Positions 52,433-61,462 of a DNA stretch of 64,000 bases are shown one piece after another. How positions within the stretch are numbered: the stretch's first letter is position 1; every line of letters begins with the position of its first letter. The position numbers and the translations under genes are program-made. Source of the stretch: Chlorobium sp. (GTDB taxonomy: Bacteria; Bacteroidota; Chlorobiia; Chlorobiales; Chlorobiaceae). The stretch is from the NCBI GenBank assembly GCA_028277225.1, contig JANQHB010000032.1:62001-126000 (forward strand). The letters run 5' to 3'. The notes below the pieces were generated by a model that saw only the letters and a program-made list of their open reading frames with translations, had not been told where the DNA came from and searched no databases.

Positions 52433-53488
52433 TTATTTTACCAGTACGGGGGAAGTGTAGACGCCGAATGGTAACCCGTTGCCAGTGCCTGGGTCGAGGC
52501 CGCCGAAGAGCCCGTTGTTAATGAAGTGACCTTCAACGTATTTTGGGTTTTTATTGCTTGCGCCGGTTATATGAAAACCGGTGATCGCGACGATAGGCCG
52601 GAACTGTCCCTTGACAATACCGTCAATGACGAATAAAGGAACAGTTTCGCCGCTGAAATAGTTCTTTACTTCTTTGTACGCGGCGGCTTTGGTGCCCGGC
52701 ACGAGATAGGTGGAGTCGCCGACGGATAACTCGGTGGGGTTGCCGGTATCCATGAGACTCTTTATGTACGAAGCGCTGTTGCTCACTGAATCAAATGTGG
52801 TCCATTGGCCCGTCAAGCAGCTGCTGCCGGGTTGGATTTGGAAGATAATGGGATCACCTGAGCCATCCAGCACGGGACTGTTTGTATCTGAGTCCCATAA
52901 AGAGTCCAGGATGCACTCACTGATGGCAAAGGGGAAAAAGCCCGTACCTCCCTCGGGCGCGGGCAGCACGGCAATGGCACTGGCTTGAACGTTACTTTCA
53001 TCAATACCCAGAATGGGGGCGAAAAACAAATTCAGGGGCCCGTTGTTCTGGGTGCTGGAGATAGCGATCGTCGTTCGGACGGCGGGGAGATCTCCAGCAG
53101 CGGGCAAACCGTATGTGTCATGGGGACGCAGACCGAGCGAGGGGTTCTGGAGGTTCCAGTAACCCGTTTCAATGATCGCATCCTGAATCTGCGCGGCATT
53201 GGCGATATTGCTTTGTGCCACATTCAATGCTGATGCTGTAGCTGCTGTCCAATTGTAAGGTATGTCAGACGGCCCGGGAGGCGGTTCTGTATCGCTGAGT
53301 GAACGGGCGCCAGCCAGAGCGGCAGCGTCTGCCGTGTTTTGAAGTTCGGCTTTTGTCAGGTTGAGACGGGTAAGGTCGATTGACAAAACGGCCAGGCCCA
53401 GCAATACCGGCAAGCACAAGGCAAATAAAATGGATACACTGCCACGCTGGCTGTAAAGCAGCTGGATGATGTGGTGTGAGCGTGCCAT
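52433..53488 (-). CDS. tadG: TadG-like Tad pilus assembly protein
   Basis: The 351-residue protein has the TadG-type N-terminal hydrophobic segment QRGSVSILFALCLPVLLGLAVLS, followed by AELQNTADAAALAGARSL, the usual continuation of the family. A mostly beta periplasmic region follows with few Cys. Its role in pilus biogenesis is not well defined. It directly follows tadE (2 bp). Confidence 0.88.
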   Translation of the reverse strand: MARSHHIIQLLYSQRGSVSILFALCLPVLLGLAVLSIDLTRLNLTKAELQNTADAAALAGARSLSDTEPPPGPSDIPYNWTAATASALNVAQSNIANAAQIQDAIIETGYWNLQNPSLGLRPHDTYGLPAAGDLPAVRTTIAISSTQNNGPLNLFFAPILGIDESNVQASAIAVLPAPEGGTGFFPFAISECILDSLWDSDTNSPVLDGSGDPIIFQIQPGSSCLTGQWTTFDSVSNSASYIKSLMDTGNPTELSVGDSTYLVPGTKAAAYKEVKNYFSGETVPLFVIDGIVKGQFRPIVAITGFHITGASNKNPKYVEGHFINNGLFGGLDPGTGNGLPFGVYTSPVLVK

Positions 53489-53490
53489 GG

Positions 53491-53925
53491 CTATTCGAGT
53501 CTCATGCTGGTCTGGGCCGAGATAACGATGCCTGAAAAAACGTATATCCCGGTGTAAGTACCGTTGGCCGTGACGGTGAGGATGCTGTCCTGAATGGAGG
53601 GGGTGACGTTACAGGTCATGGCCGGCCCGAAAGAGATGAGGTTGTTTTGACAGAACTGCAAGGCGGTAGCGGTGGCAGCGCTGTCAATCATGGAGATGGT
53701 CCGGTCTTGAACGAACATGGCTCCCGCGCGCGCACCCTCCCGGGTGGCCATGGTGAGCACGGTTTTGTTGTACAGGGCTACAGAAAACGTGATCATCCCG
53801 AAAAGGATAACCAGAAACAGGGGCAGGACGAGCGCAAACTCAAGCAGCGTAGTGCCCTTTTGGGGTTGAGCGCACGCCGTTTTTGGAGCCTGATGCATGG
53901 CAATATTTGCGCGCATGGCGGTCAT
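53491..53925 (-). CDS. tadE: TadE-like pseudopilin
   Basis: The 144-residue pseudopilin has the processing motif QKGTTLLEFALVLPLFLVI, with cleavage after the Gly and Glu at position +5, processed by TadV. It is first of the tadE-tadG pair and overlaps the end of rcpA by 4 bp. The 20-residue cytosolic leader before the motif is longer than usual. Confidence 0.88.
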   Translation of the reverse strand: MTAMRANIAMHQAPKTACAQPQKGTTLLEFALVLPLFLVILFGMITFSVALYNKTVLTMATREGARAGAMFVQDRTISMIDSAATATALQFCQNNLISFGPAMTCNVTPSIQDSILTVTANGTYTGIYVFSGIVISAQTSMRLE

Positions 53926-55334
53926 CGATCCTCCGGTGAGCCTTCAAGTTTTCCGTCGATGAAAAGCTCTTTTTCAGTAGGCGGTATAAACCTGTCGGTG
54001 GGAAGCTCCGGCGTGTAGTCACTGGCTTGAACAAGGGTAGGCCGAACAACGACCATGAGTTCGGTCGTTTCAGCTTTTTTATCGGTACGTCGGAACAGCG
54101 CGCCCAGAATGGGAATTTTACTCAGCAATGGTACAGCCCTTATGGTTTCTTCAAGATTGTCGCGCAGAAGGCCGCCGATAACAAGGTTTTGACCTTGGTT
54201 CATTTGGACGGTGGTGGAGGCGTAGCTGAGTTTAAACGCGGGCAAACCAGTTGCAGTTCCTGCAGTGAGAGCTTCTTTGAGCGGTTCAGAGATTTCAGGT
54301 GCAACCTTGAGTGAGATACGGCCGGCATCCAGGACAGTGGGTATAAACCGCAACCCTACACCATATTTGCGTTCTTTGTAGTCGATACCGCCGTTTGCCG
54401 TGACAGTAGGAGTATAGACTTTGCCGCCTACCAGGAAATAGCCTTCCTGACCGCTCATGGTGACAATGGTGGGTTCGGCCAGTATTTTGACCAAACCCTT
54501 TTTGCACTCGGCTTCAAGTGCGAGCTCGTTGCCATTCTGAAACAAGAGGTCAAGCGTGGCATTGCCGACAAATCCTGTCATGAGGCTGCCGGTTATATTG
54601 CCGGTGGCTTGCGTCCAGTTAAGGCCCAAAGCCTGCATGCAGGTTCTGGAAACTTCGGCAATGCGGACTTCGAGGCGGACTTGCTGCGGGTTGCGGATTG
54701 TGAGGAGGTTGACCACCCCTCTCATGCCGGCAGGTCCTGCAGAGGTAACTGCTTGATAACCGGAGGAACTCTTGGTACTTTTGACCATGCCGGTTACGCT
54801 GGCAGGCGCTGCAGAGGCAGGGGGACTATTGACCAGGGTGTATTCGGGGTTGTCCTCCGGGACCTTGCCGCCCAAATAGGCTTTTACCAGGCGGAAGACG
54901 GTTTCTGCAGCCAGGGCATCATACACAGTGCCGGCCAGTACCAGCGCTCGTCCCAAAGCGTAGATCCGAATGTCGGTCTCATTCGGTAAGACAATTTTCA
55001 ACAATTCACTTATGGGTTTGATGTTGCGGCTGACCTGTAGCGGTGTCGTCGTAAAGTTACCGGTTTTGTCCCAGACGATAAGATTGGTTACACCGGGCTT
55101 TTTACCCAGTAAATAGAGCTCGGTAGGGTTGATTATAATATAGTCGGCCACTTTGGGATTGCCTACGGCAACACGTTTAATGGGCTGTTCGAGCCGGTAG
55201 ACCCTGGATTCGCCTGCAGGTACAAGGTAGGTCGAGGGAGAGGCCGTTATGGTAGCGGGTATGCTGCCGGCAAGTGCCGCGAAAAGACTCATCCAGCAGG
55301 CCAAACGCATGAGGTATTTCAAATTCATGTGCAT
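53922..55334 (-). CDS. rcpA: Tad pilus secretin RcpA/CpaC
   Basis: The 470-residue outer membrane secretin has a signal peptide and an N-terminal domain starting STYLVPAGESRVYRLEQPIKRV. A BON-like middle comes next. The C-terminal secretin domain contains VRLEVRIAEVSRTCMQALGLNW and ends with NLVIGGLLRDNLEETIRAVPLLSKIPILGALFRRT. It forms the outer membrane pore for the pilus. It lies 6 bp after rcpC. Confidence 0.94.
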   Translation of the reverse strand: MHMNLKYLMRLACWMSLFAALAGSIPATITASPSTYLVPAGESRVYRLEQPIKRVAVGNPKVADYIIINPTELYLLGKKPGVTNLIVWDKTGNFTTTPLQVSRNIKPISELLKIVLPNETDIRIYALGRALVLAGTVYDALAAETVFRLVKAYLGGKVPEDNPEYTLVNSPPASAAPASVTGMVKSTKSSSGYQAVTSAGPAGMRGVVNLLTIRNPQQVRLEVRIAEVSRTCMQALGLNWTQATGNITGSLMTGFVGNATLDLLFQNGNELALEAECKKGLVKILAEPTIVTMSGQEGYFLVGGKVYTPTVTANGGIDYKERKYGVGLRFIPTVLDAGRISLKVAPEISEPLKEALTAGTATGLPAFKLSYASTTVQMNQGQNLVIGGLLRDNLEETIRAVPLLSKIPILGALFRRTDKKAETTELMVVVRPTLVQASDYTPELPTDRFIPPTEKELFIDGKLEGSPEDR

Positions 55335-55340
55335 GTTGGG

Positions 55341-56126
55341 CTAGGGTTTGGCAACATTTTTACGGCGGGTACCGCGGATTTCTTCGGGTTTAAGGCGTTG
55401 AACCGAACGCGTTGCTTTTGCATCAGGCGAAAAGGCGGATGCACGTTTGGGTGGATTTACTATATCATGGAAACGTACGCCTCGAGAGTGTCTTGTCTTT
55501 TTGTCGAATTCGTTGCGCAGGACAAGAGAAAGCTTGCCGACGTTACGGGCAAGGTCGAGCTTTTCGGATTCGCGCGGCGTAAGCTCAAGGGTTACGGCAT
55601 TGACCACGATTGGTTTGTCGGGTTTTCCAGTGGTTATCTGGTCCACGGCCAATACTTTGACGCGCGACAGCACTGTTTGGGAAAAAGGCCGCTTCCTGGT
55701 GTCCTTGCCGTTAAGCAAAACATCCACATAGCTGTTTGGCAGGGCAAATCCGGCAACCGCAATCACCTCGTTTACTCTGACGGTTATGGCACGTTTGCCC
55801 TTCGGGATGATTGAAGATAAGCCGCCTTTAGAGCCTTTTCGGGCCAATTTGCCGGGCAAAACCGGCTCTCCCGGGATCATGGACACACGGGCAATTCGAC
55901 CCACCACTTTCCGTGTGCGGGTGTATGCATCCTGAGGAACGGCCGAATCGGGCCAAGGAACGGCCCTGATTTGATCAGCTTTAATAGCGTTGCCTGCCAT
56001 GATGGGTTGTTCGACAATGACGACCCTGCCCCCTGAAGCTTTATTGTCGTCCATCCACCGGGTGGCCAGAAACGCAGCCATCGCTCCAAGAGTGAGAGCG
56101 ATAGCTGCAAAGACTTGTGGTTTCAA
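55341..56126 (-). CDS. rcpC: Flp pilus assembly protein RcpC/CpaB
   Basis: The 261-residue protein has an N-terminal membrane helix and a SAF-type domain with QPIMAGNAIKADQIRAVPWP followed by VGRIARVSMIPGEPVLPGKL. The C-terminal ITVRVNEVIAVAGFALPNSYVDVLL matches the family core. It starts at TTG, 36 bp after the poly-Asp pilin. It may link to peptidoglycan or the secretin. A basic C-terminal tail (KPEEIRGTRRKNVAKP) is notable next to an acidic pilin. Confidence 0.88.
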   Translation of the reverse strand: MKPQVFAAIALTLGAMAAFLATRWMDDNKASGGRVVIVEQPIMAGNAIKADQIRAVPWPDSAVPQDAYTRTRKVVGRIARVSMIPGEPVLPGKLARKGSKGGLSSIIPKGKRAITVRVNEVIAVAGFALPNSYVDVLLNGKDTRKRPFSQTVLSRVKVLAVDQITTGKPDKPIVVNAVTLELTPRESEKLDLARNVGKLSLVLRNEFDKKTRHSRGVRFHDIVNPPKRASAFSPDAKATRSVQRLKPEEIRGTRRKNVAKP

Positions 56127-56162
56127 TGCTGTAGGCTGTAAAAGAGTTTTGGGTAATTACGG

Positions 56163-56852
<690 letters not shown>

Positions 56853-56892
56853 AGCTTCTCCTCCCAGTGAAATTAGTGTCTGATTACGTTTA

Positions 56893-56929
56893 CATAAGAC
56901 ACCCCGCTCGTCGTGAGCGGGGTCTTATG
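56893..56929. terminator. stem-loop between broken pilin and poly-Asp pilin
   Basis: CATAAGACACCCCGCTC and GAGCGGGGTCTTATG pair over about 15 bp around a short loop. The hairpin follows the broken pilin stop on the minus strand by about 20 bp and has no T tract. A near-identical copy lies at 57228-57264. It may cause partial termination or stabilise pilin mRNA. Confidence 0.7.
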
Positions 56930-56947
56930 CGTATCCATGTGTTCATG

Positions 56948-57187
56948 TCAACTTTCTCCAGCGGTTGCACTGAGCTTGCATGAGAATGTGGAAAAAATAG
57001 TTCCCACATTCTCTCCAGAAGAAACAATAAATAGAATCGCAACAACAGAAATCAAGGCAGCAATCAAGGTGTATTCGACCATGGTTACGCCTTACTGTAA
57101 ACTGATGGAGAGCTTGCTCGAGGTGGCTGTCCAGGCATCCTTGAGCATTTTTATGCCTTTTTGTGATAGTCTGTAAAAGAACAACAT
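56948..57187 (-). pseudogene. second Flp pilin gene broken by an in-frame stop
   Basis: The 80-codon frame begins MLFFYRLSQKGIKMLKDAWT, identical to the poly-Asp pilin. It continues to Q31 and then has TAA at 57092-57094 in place of Lys32, immediately before the processing Gly33. After the stop the frame resumes GVTMVEYTLIAALISVVAIL and ends CKLSATAGES. The C-terminal half resembles a normal short Flp and not the acidic tail. A restart at Met36 would lose the leader and cleavage site. It looks like a recent nonsense mutation in a tandem duplicate, although suppression cannot be excluded. Confidence 0.8.
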
Positions 57188-57227
57188 GGCTTCTCTTCCC
57201 AGTGAAATTAGTGTCTGGTTACGTTTA

Positions 57228-57264
57228 CATAAGACACCCCGCTCGTCGTGAGCGGGGCCTTATG
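57228..57264. terminator. stem-loop after the first Flp pilin
   Basis: CATAAGACACCCCGCTC and GAGCGGGGCCTTATG pair as in the copy at 56893-56929. It follows the flp stop at 57283 by about 19 bp, before the broken pilin. Both copies belong to the duplicated unit. Confidence 0.7.
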
Positions 57265-57282
57265 CGTATCCATGTGTTCGCG

Positions 57283-57519
57283 TCAACTAGCTGCTGTACC
57301 GAGCTCAGTTGAGATTTTGGTGAAAATAGTTTGCACATGACCTCCAGCAATACCAATAACTGCAATCGCGGCAATAGAAATCAAGGCAGCGATCAAGGCG
57401 TATTCGACCATGGTGACGCCTTTTTGTGATTTAATAAACTTGAACTGATTCAAAACCGCAACCAAAGCGTTTACGAGCATGGTTGCACCTATTTGTGATT
57501 TGATGAAAAGGTATAACAT
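57283..57519 (-). CDS. flp: Flp pilin
   Basis: The start at 57519 has AGGAGA upstream; the longer frame to 57558 is not needed. The 78-residue prepilin has SQKG|VTMVEYALIAALISIAAIAVIG, with cleavage after Gly34 and Glu at +5. A short tail follows (VQTIFTKISTELGTAAS). The mature protein is about 44 residues, normal for Flp major pilins. The leader itself contains SQIGATMLVNALVAVL, a second stretch with a pilin-like look. This is probably the major pilin. It is the first gene of the tad operon. Confidence 0.92.
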   Translation of the reverse strand: MLYLFIKSQIGATMLVNALVAVLNQFKFIKSQKGVTMVEYALIAALISIAAIAVIGIAGGHVQTIFTKISTELGTAAS

Positions 57520-57658
57520 GTTTTTTTCTCCTGATGAATAGTTAATCATTACTAACACCGAATCCCCCGCTTTATGAGTGTGGCCTTATCCACATATTCA
57601 GTAAGCCAGCTTTTCCTAATATTATGGGGGGATACTAGGTGGCTTTCTCATAAGAACA

Positions 57659-57686
57659 AATGTAATGAAAAAAAGAATAAAGTCAA
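57659..57686 (-). promoter_or_regulatory. candidate promoter of the tad operon
   Basis: On the minus strand TTGACT and TACATT are separated by 16 bp (five and four of six matches to the sigma-70 boxes). Transcription would start about 130 bp upstream of flp. The spacer is T-rich. Confidence 0.4.
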
Positions 57687-58275
57687 TAGTTGGACTTAAT
57701 AAATGTTTCATCACATTGCTGGTTGACTTAACCTGACTTGAGCGATCTGTAAATAAAAAAGCCCGCAGAAGTTGCGATAAGAGTATTATGACGGTTTAAT
57801 TGTAATGATTTCATACGGGACAATACAGCCCGATAGCTTATATGTTTCTTTTGTTAAGGGAGTGTTAAATCCTTATGGGTCATATTTCCCACCGCTTGCA
57901 GCGTAACGGTTGAAAAAAATGACTTCAAGATGCTAACATGCACTATTTCTTTTCAATGAAAATGCCGACGGCAATCATTTACTATTTATCAAGTAGCCTG
58001 GCAATCTTCCCGGGCACACAATACCCATTAGGAAAACCGGGTATAAAAACAAAAACACGTTTATGTGGTGATGTAATTCAGGAGAAATTTTTGTGGGTGT
58101 TTGTCAATTCCGGTCTTATGTCCGTTTGGATTGATTTCAGCAATAACGTAAACAGTTGCAATAGAGCTGAGAGCAACATGAAAAGAGTTACTGAAATATA
58201 ATGTCTGATGGAGTGGTAATGTGACCGATCTTTTCACTTGTTGGGGACATGCCCCGGAAAAAGACCATATATCAA
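57687..58275. other. AT-rich intergenic region upstream of the tad operon
   Basis: Nothing here supports a gene. The open frame 57938-58201 has no ribosome binding site and no family features. It separates the tad operon from an oppositely transcribed outer membrane protein gene and a repeat copy. It probably carries regulatory sites for the pilus operon. Confidence 0.4.
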
Positions 58276-58486
58276 CCTGAATTGAGTGATTGTCGAGCAT
58301 GCCGCAGATGCAAGGAAGAAGGAATGCCGCTGTATCCCGACTTGTCGGGATTTCAACACATGCGGTTCTTTATCGGTTTTTTCTTGCACCCGACAGGTAA
58401 CGAATAACCATGCCTTTTGAACAATATAAAAGACTGTTTTTATAAGCTTACTCTTATTGAGCATTTGTTGAAACGCTCAGTTTAGG
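58276..58486 (-). repeat. dispersed TIR element, copy D
   Basis: Read on the minus strand it runs from CCTAAACTGAGCG at 58486 to the end complementary to CCTGAATTGAGTG at 58276. These are the clearest terminal inverted repeats in the window (211 bp). It has GTCGGGATACAGCGGCATTCC and ACCTGTCGGGTGCA blocks but not the nested CCCGTGAAAT palindrome. It sits just upstream of the outer membrane protein gene. Confidence 0.75.
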
Positions 58487-58566
58487 GTATTATGACTTAT
58501 GTGTCTTGCCAAGCCACCGTAAGATGTCTAATAAATACAATGCTAACCATAAAACCAAGAAGATTA

Positions 58567-59256
58567 ATGAAAAAAACTGCACTAGCGCTGATTGCTGCAG
58601 TTGTTATTGCTTTGCCGGCTCTTTCCTCAGCAGCAGAAGAGCCATATTTCGGGATTTCTGCGGGGTTAGGATCCGTTCATAACAGTGATGCAGAAACCGG
58701 AAATATCGAGTACAAAGATGCTATAGAATATAAGGAAGGATACGCTCTGGAGGCGGCACTGGGCCGTAAAGCTGGTGCGTACAGGGGGGAACTCGCAGTG
58801 GGATACTCAATCAGTGATGCTGACAAGCTGTTTGGAGACGATATGGACGATATTGAACACTTTGTCAATGAAACTCTGGATGACTGGGATCTGGACGATG
58901 AAATATCAAATGTAGACCTCAGTGTGACTGTTGTGTCTGTAATGGCTAACGGTTATACGGATTTTGAGCTTTATCGCTACTTGACAGCTTATCTGATGGG
59001 CGGTCTTGGTTATGCTTACGTAGATGCGGAGCTTTCATTCACTAACGAGACCGACGATCTGGACATGGAATACTCTGAAGATGGCAAGGGTGTTTTTGCC
59101 TGGCAGGTTGGTAGTGGTATCGGCCTGAAGCTTACAGATGGATTTGGCGTCGATCTCGGGTACCGTTATTTTGTGACTGATGATGCAGAGATATTAAATG
59201 CCAAAATAGAACACTCAAGCTCCAAGGTCATGCTTGGTATGCGTTTTATGTTCTGA
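58567..59256 (+). CDS. outer membrane beta-barrel protein
   Basis: The start at 58567 (MKKTALALIAAVVIALPALSSAAEEP) gives a clear signal peptide and 229 residues. The open frame reaches 58492 but that part is not typical. The mature protein alternates hydrophobic and polar residues in strands and ends in MLGMRFMF, a C-terminal Phe as in outer membrane barrels. One extracellular-type loop is very acidic (DDMDDIEHFVNETLDDWDLD). It belongs broadly to OmpW/porin-like small barrels. The ligand is unknown. Confidence 0.8.
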   Translation: MKKTALALIAAVVIALPALSSAAEEPYFGISAGLGSVHNSDAETGNIEYKDAIEYKEGYALEAALGRKAGAYRGELAVGYSISDADKLFGDDMDDIEHFVNETLDDWDLDDEISNVDLSVTVVSVMANGYTDFELYRYLTAYLMGGLGYAYVDAELSFTNETDDLDMEYSEDGKGVFAWQVGSGIGLKLTDGFGVDLGYRYFVTDDAEILNAKIEHSSSKVMLGMRFMF

Positions 59257-59302
59257 TGGACGATACTATAGAAATGTCAGGTTAGATTCTTTTACAGACC
59301 AT

Positions 59303-59872
59303 ATGAATATGCATCTGACAAATATAACGCGCTCAATATTAGTAATATGCTTTTTGCTTTATGGCTGTTCAGGCACAAAAACGCTTACGATTAAACCACA
59401 GGTGCTCAATGGGCAGCATTTGGTCATTCAAGATAGTGTAGATGCCATATTTTCGCCAAAAAAAGTCCTTGTTACTGTTCGTGTCGGCTCACACACATAT
59501 TTATCTGAAGGCCGTCCCACATTTGTTGTTACTGTCGCAAACAGCAAGACTGAGCCATTTGAGTTCTCAACGGAAAGTATACAGGTATTCGTCGATGGTA
59601 AACCGCATAAGGTTCTTACATATGATGAATTGGTTGAAGATGTCAAAAGTCAGCAGCCGCTTGTTGACAACAACAGAACAGACCAATTTATAAGCGTACT
59701 TGACGCAACGGTGCTTCAGAAAAAAACAGTCTTTCCGAGATCATGGCATAGCGGGTACATTACTATTGAAAAAATCCCTGATCCAGGTGATCCTCATGAT
59801 ATAAAGGTGCTGATCAGCATTGCAGAAGAAGAGCACGAGTTTTTATTCAGGCATGTCAGGGAAAAAAGGTAA
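59303..59872 (+). CDS. lipoprotein of unknown function
   Basis: The ATG at 59303 gives MNMHLTNITRSILVICFLLYGC, a leader with lipobox LYGC. About 170 residues follow with a predicted beta-rich fold (KVLVTVRVGSHTYLSEGRPTFVVTVANSK). I do not recognise a family with certainty. It is 46 bp downstream of the outer membrane barrel gene and likely co-transcribed with it. Confidence 0.7.
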   Translation: MNMHLTNITRSILVICFLLYGCSGTKTLTIKPQVLNGQHLVIQDSVDAIFSPKKVLVTVRVGSHTYLSEGRPTFVVTVANSKTEPFEFSTESIQVFVDGKPHKVLTYDELVEDVKSQQPLVDNNRTDQFISVLDATVLQKKTVFPRSWHSGYITIEKIPDPGDPHDIKVLISIAEEEHEFLFRHVREKR

Positions 59873-59899
59873 GCCATGTTGTACGATTGAATAATCAGG

Positions 59900-60120
59900 C
59901 CTAAACTGAGTGTTCCGACTTGTCGGGATGCTCCATAATAGTTGATTTTTTTAAAACAATCTGTTCTACTGTGTTTGTAGAGAGGTTATCCCTCACCTGT
60001 CAGGTAAGCATGAAAACTGATAAAGAGCCGCATTTATTGAACATCCCGACAAGTCGGGAAATGTCGGTCCCGTGAAATCAGACCAGATATTTCACAGGGC
60101 TCGACAATCGCTCAGTTTCA
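59900..60120 (+). repeat. dispersed TIR element, copy E
   Basis: It starts CCTAAACTGAGTGTT at 59900 and ends near CGCTCAGTTT at 60118. A CCGACTTGTCGGGAT hairpin lies just inside the left end, where copy B has a plain sequence. The shared block ACTGATAAAGAGCCGCAT follows. The nested palindrome at 60069-60099 is adjacent to the right end. The element is upstream of bshA. Confidence 0.75.
60069..60099. repeat. nested palindrome in copy E
   Basis: This 31-bp module (CCCGTGAAAT, CAGACCAGAT, ATTTCACAGGG) is identical to that of copy B but lies next to the right end of the element. Confidence 0.7.
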
Positions 60121-60212
60121 GTCAGGAATTCAGAGCTTGGTGGTTGAAAGGGCAGCTGCAGAGGATACGCTATAAGAAGTAAAAAGAGAAAGCGAAGAGC
60201 TTATTTTTCAAC

Positions 60213-61355
60213 ATGAAAATTGGAATATCCTGTCACCATACCTACGGCGGCAGCGGTGCTGTAGCGACCGAACTGGGCAAGGCTCTTGCCGATCGTGGGC
60301 ATATCGTACACTTCATCAACCGTTCGGCGCCTTTCCGGCTGGGAACGTTCTCGAAAAACATTTTTTACCACGAGGTAGAGGCGATGCACTACCCTGTGTT
60401 CGAGTGTCCGTTCTATTCGCTCGCTCTGGCGACCAAGATCGCGGAGGTGGCTACATTCGAGAAACTCGATGTCGTTCATGCCCACTACGCGATTCCGCAC
60501 GCGCTCAGTGCCATGCTTGCCCGGCAGATGCTCGAAGACTCGTGTTCTGACGCAAAATGTTTCAGGCTGGCGACAACCCTGCATGGTACCGACATAACCG
60601 TTGTCGGGGCTGACAGCAGCATGCATGGGGCCGTCAGGCTTGCGATCAACAAGTCGGACGGTGTGACGGCTGTATCGGAGTTTCTCCGCAGCGAAACGGT
60701 AAAGCTGTTCGAACCCAGGCGGGATGTCGAGGTGATCGCGAATTTTGTGGATACGGATCTTTTTCGCCGGCAGCCCGATACGGTGCATCTTCGAGAGCAG
60801 CTTGATCTGAAAGGCAGGAAAGTCTGTATACACATCTCCAATTTCAGGCCCGTCAAACGCATCCTTGATGTGTTGAAAACATTCCGTTCGATCGAGCAGT
60901 CTGTTCCAGCCACACTGCTCTTTGTCGGTGACGGGCCGGAACGAAGTGAAGCAGAGAACTGGGCCAGGGAACACGGTATCGACGAACGGGTCCGGTTTCT
61001 CGGCAAGATCAGCGACATTGTTCCTTTGTTGTCGGTTGCCGACCTGATGCTGATGCCAAGCAGCGGCGAGTCGTTCGGTCTTGCCGCCCTCGAGGCCATG
61101 GCCTGCGGGGTGCCGGTTATCGTGACCGACATGGGAGGGTTTCCGGAGTTCATCGTGAACGGAACGCACGGTTTTCTTGTCGGGCTTGGCGATGTGGAAG
61201 CGATGGCGGAGAAGTCAGTTGCACTGTTGACCGACGAGAGGTTGTGGGAGGAGTTTTCCAGTAACTGTGTTGAACAGGCCCGAAAATACCATGTTACCGC
61301 CATGGTCGAACAATATGAGGCGTTTTATATGAGTTTGTTGAATGGTGAATCGTGA
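60213..61355 (+). CDS. bshA: BshA, N-acetylglucosaminyl L-malate synthase
   Basis: The 380-residue GT-B glycosyltransferase starts MKIGISCHHTYGGSGAVATE and has HAHYAIPHALSA, TTLHGTDITVVG and SDGVTAVSEFL. These are the BshA signatures for the first step of bacillithiol synthesis from UDP-GlcNAc and malate. The donor-site motif GESFGLAALEAMACGVPVI is complete. Green sulfur bacteria make an N-methylated bacillithiol. bshB and bshC are not in the window. A repeat copy is directly upstream. Confidence 0.93.
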   Translation: MKIGISCHHTYGGSGAVATELGKALADRGHIVHFINRSAPFRLGTFSKNIFYHEVEAMHYPVFECPFYSLALATKIAEVATFEKLDVVHAHYAIPHALSAMLARQMLEDSCSDAKCFRLATTLHGTDITVVGADSSMHGAVRLAINKSDGVTAVSEFLRSETVKLFEPRRDVEVIANFVDTDLFRRQPDTVHLREQLDLKGRKVCIHISNFRPVKRILDVLKTFRSIEQSVPATLLFVGDGPERSEAENWAREHGIDERVRFLGKISDIVPLLSVADLMLMPSSGESFGLAALEAMACGVPVIVTDMGGFPEFIVNGTHGFLVGLGDVEAMAEKSVALLTDERLWEEFSSNCVEQARKYHVTAMVEQYEAFYMSLLNGES

Positions 61356-61462
61356 TTGGGGAGGAAGGTAGGAGCAGAAAATCAAGAGAAAAGAAGGGAG
61401 ACCGGAAACCGTAGACGGGTTTTATTATGGCAATACTCTACTGAAAAGGGTTGTTGAGTTAT

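Noticed and set aside
57938..58201. 87-residue open frame upstream of the tad operon
   Set aside because: It has no start signal and no domain, and its composition is that of AT-rich spacer.
60201..61169. 322-residue open frame opposite bshA
   Set aside because: It lies fully inside bshA on the other strand, without motifs or a start signal.
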